A stretch of 64,000 bases of DNA from assembly GCA_002104985.1 (NCBI GenBank), contig MCGO01000045.1, positions 186,001 to 250,000 on the forward strand, in the 5' to 3' direction. Positions 57,692 through 64,000 of this stretch are shown one piece after another (within the stretch, counting starts at the first letter, position 1; the number at the start of each line of letters is the position of its first letter). This stretch comes from Rhizoclosmatium globosum. Taxonomy: Eukaryota; Chytridiomycota; Chytridiomycetes; Chytridiales; Chytriomycetaceae. Made by a program: the position numbers and the translations under genes. The notes beneath the pieces were generated by a model that saw only the letters and a program-made list of their open reading frames with translations, was not told where the DNA came from and did not search any database.

Positions 57692-58617
57692 ATGCCAACA
57701 GCTGCCTACCTCGCGAAGCTCAATTCCATCGAGGCCGAAATCAAAGATGAGAAAATGAAAGTGGCAGAACTGAAGAAGAATGCGAAGAGGAATGGAGGTC
57801 TCACGCCTGCCGAGGAAGTTGAGCTGGAATCATGTGAAGACACCCTCACCGACCTCAAGCAATCCAGGAAGGACTGGATCGAACTCATCGGAATTCAAAC
57901 ACAACGCGACATCAAACCAGAATCGAAGTCATTCAAAGATTCAGATGCCGAGTGGACCAGAAGTGTCACCGGCGTGAACACTGAATACCGGAAATGGACT
58001 CCGCCTCTTGACGACAACGTTAGGCCAACAGAAGCTTTCAAAGCACAGTTCGAGGATATAGCGAAATTCGTTCATATGAAGAACAAATCTGGTCGACGCT
58101 TCTTTCTCAACTTGTTTCTCCTTGACATTGTGACGCGAGTCGAGTTTAACGGCGTTCTCAAAATATTCCCGGAAATCCCCATGGAAGCTACGCAATTGAT
58201 AGGAGATGGAACAAAGAGCGCAAAATCAGTGGAATAGTGGACTATACAGTTGGTCTCAACACGAAAGGGTTGGATATGTTTGACATCGCGCCACCAAAGG
58301 AGCTTCATCTCATTGTAACCGAAGCGAAAGTTGATTGGGGAACTCAAGATTTCTGGCAGTGTGTTGCCGAAACAGCTACTTTGTACAAAGCAAGAAAGGA
58401 TGCCGGGAAAACAAAGTGTAGTGTGTGGGGTGTGTTGTCAAACGCCAAGTTGTGGCAGTTTGTGTTCATCAATGAAGACGGAATATTGAGTCAAACGGGA
58501 GAGTTCACCTTGAATCTTTATGTTTACGATGATGATGAGATTTCGAAGGTGTATCGCGTTTTATATTACGTTGTCAAGTGTTGCTTTGACTCCCATACCC
58601 CAAATTCTACAGAATAA
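57692..58617 (+). CDS. Crinkler-like protein with PD-(D/E)xK nuclease domain
   Basis: N-terminal coiled coil (YLAKLNSIEAEIKDEKMK), then a helical domain ending in a REase-like fold: GIVDYTVGLNTKG supplies the acidic residue and LHLIVTEAKVDWG the E-x-K triad strand, followed by a Gln helix (FWQCVAETATLY). This arrangement is typical of nuclease domains in Crinkler (CRN)-type and related fungal proteins. A one-base shift near 58190 joins the two parts; the stop is at 58615-58617. No LxLFLAK-type header is seen, so the CRN label rests on the nuclease part. Its ATG is 28 bp from a TIR element. Confidence 0.5.
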
Positions 58618-58672
58618 ACGTCACAGCAATCCCATTTATTGCTCTTTTCTTCCCATGAATTTCCAACAAAAA

Positions 58673-61162
58673 TCAAACACTCAACAAAGTCTGAATCTCG
58701 CCAACAGGTCTCAAAATCGAAGCCGGGAACTCAAACTTATTCTCCGGATCCATCACCGCATCATGAAACTGCTTATACGTCGCCATAAACGCCGAAAAGC
58801 CTCCCTCCAACGCGCGTTCCTGATGCTGCAAGCTCAACAACGGAGCCAACCTTGCCTGCGCGTCAAACCCGGCTGTGCACAGGTACACATCCAGATTCGA
58901 CATGCAAGTTGATATCGCACGTGGGTCAAGGAGGGGAACAAAAGCTAATGGGACTTTCCCGAGGTTTTCGTGCATGGCTTCGATGAGAGGGGACAGGCCA
59001 GACTGTTTTAGGACGGTTTCGTATTGCTCTTGGATGATTGCTTGGATTTGGGACTCGATTTGGGACTGAATTAGTTCACGCGTTCAGATGTGAATTCGTA
59101 TAAGGTGATGGCCGACTATAGTTTTTTTGGGTAAGCGTCCAGTTTGGACGTTGGTTAAAGTTGGGAAAAGATATTATACCTGGATAAAGAACAAACAGTT
59201 CGCAATGTATACTGCGTTTTCAAATCTTCCAAGAGTGGAAGCACCTTTAGCCACATATCGAGCAAAGGATCCAAAGACGCGGAAAGAATCTTTGAGAAAC
59301 CAGTTTCTCCGCCTTCTGCAGTTGTCGACGCGTCTTCTTGCACCATCATACTGGATTCATATGAAGCCATAAGCTCTCGCTGTTTGATAAAGGTTAGCAC
59401 AATCTTGAACTATCAAAAATAATAACAACATACCAATTGCAAAACAGCTTCCTTCACAGCAGGCGGTGGATTCAAATCACGTCCAGGCTTCTGCACAAAC
59501 GCACTCATACGCAATCCCTGGGCTCCCAAAATATCCAAAAAGACATTGAACGCCTTCTTGTGCAACCCTTTCAACTCAACACACAAAATGCTGGATTCTC
59601 CAATCACACGACCGATGTTGGGCGTAGAATTGGAGGGTTGTTGCGAGTTTGTATGCGATTGTGGCTGTTGGTGGGACGCGAGAACTTCATCGATACGGGA
59701 CTTATTTGTTGGGAAGTGTTTCAATATGTTGAAGGAGAATGTATTATCAAGTTACCTTCAATGGACGACAAGTGCGTTCCATACACTTGTCCAAGATGGA
59801 ATATACAGATTCAGGTTCCTGCGACCTTCCACCCATAGTAAGAGTTGAAAAGACATCATCTTGAGTGACAGTCACGCCATTAGCCGATGCTGGTATCCAC
59901 GAAAGATTAAAACAAGTACCAGTATAACTGTAACACTATACATACCACTCCCAAAGAACAAAGCTTCAACAAGTTCCCGTTCTCCAACTGAAGCCTGGTG
60001 CAACCAGGCAAGCATATCTCCAACATACCGCACCGGGTCATGAGCATGTAACTCAATAGGTCTCGGAAGCCCACCAGGCCCACCTCTCGTCAACGCATCC
60101 GTGAAACACTTTACAACAGTTTCCTGCCGAGTCTGAGAAATCTCTTGCATGCAGGACTGAAACAGAGACGGACGAGATTTGAGGGCAGCCATTGCCTTTC
60201 TGAGGACTGGAGGACAGTCTGGGGTTTCGTGTTTGAAGGAGGGGAGTTGGGAGTGTAGGATCCAGGTGTAGAGTCTTGTGTATGCCTTTTCTTGGTAGAT
60301 TGCAATTGATTCAATGATTTCGTTACTACAGGAACATGAGTTTTCGATGCATCTTACTCTATTAAATACATAAGTCACGTACCCGCCTTTTGGTTTTCGT
60401 TCATTAAGTGAGTGTTGCATTCGTCGCTGATTTTGGCCAGTCTGTTGAGGGCAACAAAGTAGTCATCAGAGAGGGGCGCAGTAGAGGAAGTGAGGATTTC
60501 ACTTCCGCGTCTGAGGGGGTAAATCGTTCAAGGAAGGTTGTTGCGATAGTTGTTTTTGCAACAGCCTTTTCACTGATTGTTTTGTGGATAGAACATGAGA
60601 TGAGATCAGAGTGCGCATTAAGTAAGCTTTACCGCAGCTGTTTGAGTTCTCTCGTTTGAGCGAGGAGGGAGGCAGAGTCGGCCTTTGCAGCTTTGAGGCG
60701 TTCGTCCATTTCAGCGTACGACAGATTAACAGCCTCCAACTCGGACTCGATCGACTGGCATTAAAGGCTTAGTATATTAGTAACTAGGCAGTGACGCACA
60801 TTGACAGACTCGAGGATTGAGTCGAAGGACCTGAGGAAGCGCCGATAGCCCTGCATCGCACGCGCATCCAAGTCAGCTTTTAACGTGTGGGCGGCAGCGG
60901 CTTTGGCGGCGGTGGTTGGTGCGGGAGAGACTGCGTTGGCGTCGGTCTCGGTCTGTGTTGTTGTTGTGGTGGTGGTGGTGGTTGGGCGTAGAAGGCATCG
61001 AGGGCTTCGAGCGACTGCTTCAGATCAGTCGAGTCAAGGCTCTGTTCGAGAGTAGTGTCAGTTTGAATTAAGATATTGGATGCTTCGTACGTGCGACAGG
61101 ATCTTTTGAAGCTTCTGCGAAAGTGGGTGCGTGCGCGCCAGTTTGGCTGTTGTGGCTGACAT
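58673..61162 (-). CDS. COG6: Conserved oligomeric Golgi complex subunit 6
   Basis: Subunit of the COG tethering complex, which retains and recycles Golgi glycosylation enzymes. Starts at the ATG at 61162 (MSATTAKLARTHPLSQKLQK). A Pro/Ala/Gln-rich stretch follows, then helical segments divided by short introns; SLNERKPKG and TRLYTWILHSQLPS lead to the COG6 signature TDALTRGGPGGLPRPIELHAH and DPVRYVGDMLAWLHQASVGE. The remainder (59.4-58.7 kb) includes FPTNKSRIDEVLA and the C-terminus FAFVPLLDPR-like and FSAFMATYKQFHDAV. Length of about 700 residues is normal. At least five introns; some frame changes near 59730 and 59060 may be indels. Confidence 0.9.
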
Positions 61163-61512
61163 TTGCTTCAAATCAAAGAAACAGAGAGAAGATAAATAGA
61201 ATATTCAATTCAGTAGTAACATATTGCTGGTTATGTTGTGAACTTGGATTGCGGAACAACACCAATAACCCTGAGAGTGAAGACGAAACTTATCCATCCA
61301 TGGCCGACAGTTTCAACAACTCCGCCTCCAAGTAAATAAAATGTGAAACAGGGAGGCAAAAGTGCCTCCGCAAATGTTCAACAAACTGTGTCTCACTATT
61401 GGTTCGGAGGGTGTCTATGCCCCAAGTTTCGAACCCTTCGAAAAGTGCTTCAAGAGGCGCGCCCTTATTGCCACGTTTCCTTTCACCAACAAAACAACCA
61501 CCAAAACCAACA
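61163..61512. other. Divergent intergenic spacer
   Basis: 350 bp between the COG6 start (minus) and the DM9-protein start (plus). No gene recognised. Confidence 0.4.
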
Positions 61513-62281
61513 ATGTCTGACGAGCACCACCAAGACAAGAGCCGCGGCTTCATGGGAGTCGACCTTACTGACGGAAAGTGGTCGGTTAGTACTTCAACAC
61601 TCACTCCCTGATCAAAGAGTTCCCTTGATCAACATCCACCCCAGCACCACCCTCATTAAAACCACCAACCCAACTAACCACTTAAACCAACAACAGACCA
61701 CCGAGAAGCTTCTCGCCGGAGCCGTTGCCATTGGCGCTGGAGCCTTTGCCGTGCACGAGTGGCGCGAACACAAGCGCTTCACCGCGGACGCCGGCCGACC
61801 TGCCTACACCTCCTACCCATCCCCCAACGGCCCCTCCACTGGGTCCTCACCAGCCAAACACCCCTCCACCAAACGACGCCATCGTCCTCGGAAGGGACTC
61901 GGACGGCGGCCCTCTCTTTGCCGCCCGTGACAACATCTGGGGTGGATTCCACATTGGAAAGTGACCCGTCAAGGCCACGCTTACATCTCCTACGGCGGTG
62001 ACGAGACCCAGATCAAGAACCAGTTTGAGATCTTGTGCGGTAACCCAAACACCGTTACTGTCATTCCACAGTCCGGTGCCCTTAACCTCAACGGTTTGAC
62101 TCACCAGCCTCTCGATGCTGGTCACGAGAAGGACGGAAACCGTCTCTTTGTTGCTATTGCTGACTACCAGGGTACCACTCAGGTCGGAAAGTGTGGCCCA
62201 GAGCTTGCTGCTGGTATCAACTTTGGTTACGGTGGTAAGGAGATTTCTCTCCGTGACTACCGTGTTGTCTGCATTGCTTAA
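61513..62281 (+). CDS. DM9/DUF3421 domain protein
   Basis: Exon 1 (61513-61584) reads KSRGFMGVDLTDGKWS; an intron (61585-61696) leads to a Gly/Ala zipper segment (LLAGAVAIGAGAFAVHEWREH) as in fungal CipC-like proteins. A frame shift near 61840 leads to the DM9 repeat: AIVLGRDSDGGPLFAARDNIW and GFHIGK, then, after another shift near 61965, TRQGHAYISYGG and FEILCG. The second half, with GALNLNGLTHQPL and FGYGGKEISLRDYRVVC, looks like a second repeat. DM9 domains bind carbohydrates in animals; the fungal role is unknown. Confidence 0.7.
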
Positions 62282-62887
62282 ACTGTTCTTTTTCTGAACT
62301 CTTTGTATGAATAAAAAAGTAATGACCCTGTACCTTGTACTCACTCACCTCAGTTTTGGCCGAGCTATTATTAATGATGAGGTTACAGCCTTGTCGTCTG
62401 CGTTGTTTTGTTGTCGCTTGACTTGTGCAATACTCCATTTTAGAAATATGTTAAATTGGTGGCTGAGAGTCTGTACCTCAATTGACTCATAGGTTGCAAC
62501 AACAGAATCTCTTGGGAAATAAGACACGCCCTTCTCTTAAGCGCATATTTCAATGTTGGTTATGTGGTAGAGGAGTTAATGTTGCAGTTGAGTAAATTGC
62601 TGTTTCAGTGTTCTGCCAAGTTCTGAGGGACCATTTGAGTTCTGAGTGACAACCACCGTCATGAATTCAATCTAACATAGTTTATTCGCTGTTTCTCTTA
62701 CATGCACTTCTGATTTATATTTTATAGATGAACGAAAATAAGCATAAGTTCATGATAATGATGAGGCTCTCCACATTAATGGATGACAGTAACCGCTCCT
62801 ATTGCTCACTTCGAATTTGTTTGTCAAAACGTGTCGCTGAATTCCACAGCCCCACAACCAATCTCCCCACAATTTCCATCGCCAAAA
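62282..62887. other. Intergenic region
   Basis: 606 bp, AT-rich, holding the 3' end of the DM9 gene and the promoter of FAD monooxygenase D. No gene, repeat or RNA recognised. Confidence 0.5.
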
Positions 62888-64000
62888 ATGCCCTCTGTGT
62901 TATCATTGGCAGTGGTCTCGTCGGCGCTGCAACAGCACTTGCTCTCCACCAAGTTGGAATTCAGAGCACGCTCTACGATCAAATTGATCTGGTAGATGCA
63001 ACAACAAAAGGTGATGTCGTCGAATTCGGCGACTCCGGAGGTGAGTGTTTCCGCTCCATTTGACACCATTGCTGATCAATTCATCGCTATTTCTTTACAT
63101 AGGCGGCGTTGCACTTCAGGCAGGGGGGCTTCGTGTGTTGCAAACCCTTGGTGTCTTGGATGAATGCATCAAACAAGGATTGCCATCCCGTTACGTCACT
63201 TGGGGGAAAATCGATGGATCGTCCCCGATCGTATGTGATGCTTTCGTGTGGAACCAGTACTCTGGTGAAACGGATCCCAAGCTTCAAATGCCGTTGTTGA
63301 TCCTTCGTTCGAGAGTATGACTCCAAATTGATTGTTTACGACGTGTTCCCCTTATCTCTCTCTGTTCATTTTCTAGCTTCACACTATTTTGATGCAAGCT
63401 TGCCAACGTGCTGGTATCAAGACGTTCGTGAACAAGAAGCTCGTGGATGTCAAGCAAGAGTCGTCATCTGTGACTGCGTTTTTCGCCGACGGTACCACCG
63501 CTACGGGTGATCTCCTCATTGGCGCCGATGGAATTCACTCTGCAACTCGTCGTAAGGTTTTCGGCGAAACCTTGAGAGCCAAATTCACAGGCGAAATGGG
63601 CCACATTGGTGTCGTGAACCTCAAGCAGCACAACATTACCATCAAGGAAACCGAGTTCTGCTCCTTCTTTGTGAACCGCGATCAAAAGTACGCCGTCGGC
63701 GTTCTCCAGCTTTCTCCCGAGATTGGAGCAGTTCGAGTGACCACGTTTGACGACCCAGAGGAAGAAGACCAGTCTTACCGTCCAGTCTCAGACTTGCCCA
63801 AACACGCTGGACAATTGGCTGATTTGTTGAAGCGTTGGGGAACGCCACCTCACATTGAAAAGATGATGAGAAACTCGTTCCGCGTTTCTGCAGCAAGTAT
63901 CAATGATTTACCTGACATGGACACTTATCGCAAGGATCGTGTCATTCTCATTGGTGATGCGGCGCATGGAATGGTTCCAAATGCTGGTATTGGTCTTTTG
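62888..64000 (+). CDS. FAD-dependent monooxygenase D, cut by the right edge
   Basis: Same family as copies A to C, on the plus strand. The ATG at 62888 starts MPSV; one base is missing near 62899 before IIGSGLVGAATALALHQ. Exon 1 ends EFGDSGG; the intron (about 63042-63102) leads to GVALQAGGLRVLQTLGVLDEC through ILRSR; a second intron ends near 63376 and exon 3 starts LHTILMQACQRAGIKT and runs in one frame through LLIGADGIHSATRRKVFG, EMGHIGVVNLKQHNI, FDDPEEEDQSYRPVS and ILIGDAAHGMVPNAGIGLL at the edge. The C-terminal third lies beyond the window. Introns are at the same places as in A and C. Confidence 0.85.

Noticed and set aside
1..64000. Programmed frameshifting or an altered genetic code to explain frame breaks
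   Set aside because: Breaks go in both directions, lack a common slippery site, and stop codons behave normally at true gene ends.
1..64000. tRNA genes and CRISPR arrays
   Set aside because: Candidate T-loop-like strings (for example near 44540 and 59470) lie in coding sequence without cloverleaf pairing; no regularly spaced repeats were found.

Overview
The window looks like nuclear DNA of a zoosporic early-diverging fungus, most likely a chytrid. Genes are densely packed on both strands, and introns are short (mostly about 45-90 nt) with GT...AG ends. Typical fungal and eukaryotic housekeeping genes (SFC1, REI1, BRX1, RPB10, COG6, a WOPR regulator) sit beside families common in flagellated or basal lineages: a BK-type K+ channel, class A and class C GPCRs, a probable axonemal protein, a diacylglycerol-lipase-like enzyme and a Crinkler-like nuclease. 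No rRNA, tRNA, CRISPR or viral sequence was recognised.

Layout. 0-7 kb: edge fragment of a PL7-like polysaccharide lyase, an unknown protein, and a BK channel directly behind an MscL channel. 7-12.4 kb: a probable ciliary microtubule inner protein, a class A GPCR and a large F-box-like protein of unknown role. 12.4-20.8 kb: Dicer, a small SLOG-like protein and an ABC1/ADCK kinase-like protein. 20.8-27.1 kb: FAD monooxygenase A, a tandem HAD phosphatase pair (one copy decayed), the SFC1 mitochondrial carrier and an aquaglyceroporin. 27.2-36.2 kb: an F-box/LRR protein, three tandem FLVCR-like MFS transporters, a DCC-family protein, REI1 and two TMEM205-like proteins. 36.3-43.2 kb: a proline-rich acidic gene split by a 1.94-kb TIR element, an FBXL protein and small unknown ORFs. 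43.2-52.7 kb: class C GPCR, DAG lipase, RPB10, BRX1 and a WOPR transcription factor. 52.7-64 kb: an array of FAD monooxygenases with truncated copies, two small TIR elements, the Crinkler-like nuclease, COG6, a DM9/DUF3421 protein and a fourth FAD monooxygenase running off the right edge.

A cross-cutting feature is that most genes longer than about 1 kb are broken by one-base shifts, often next to short homopolymers and in the middle of highly conserved motifs. The simplest reading is uncorrected long-read indels rather than mass pseudogenisation, so gene ends and lengths here are approximate. Separately there is real decay: a HAD copy that has lost its nucleophile and cap, 3' relics of FAD monooxygenases, and a gene disrupted by a transposable element.

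Functional links are mostly by family. Two ion channels lie in tandem, and a class C receptor shares a 79-bp divergent promoter with a DAG lipase. RPB10 and BRX1 share a 56-bp promoter. FAD monooxygenases and MFS carriers have multiplied locally.
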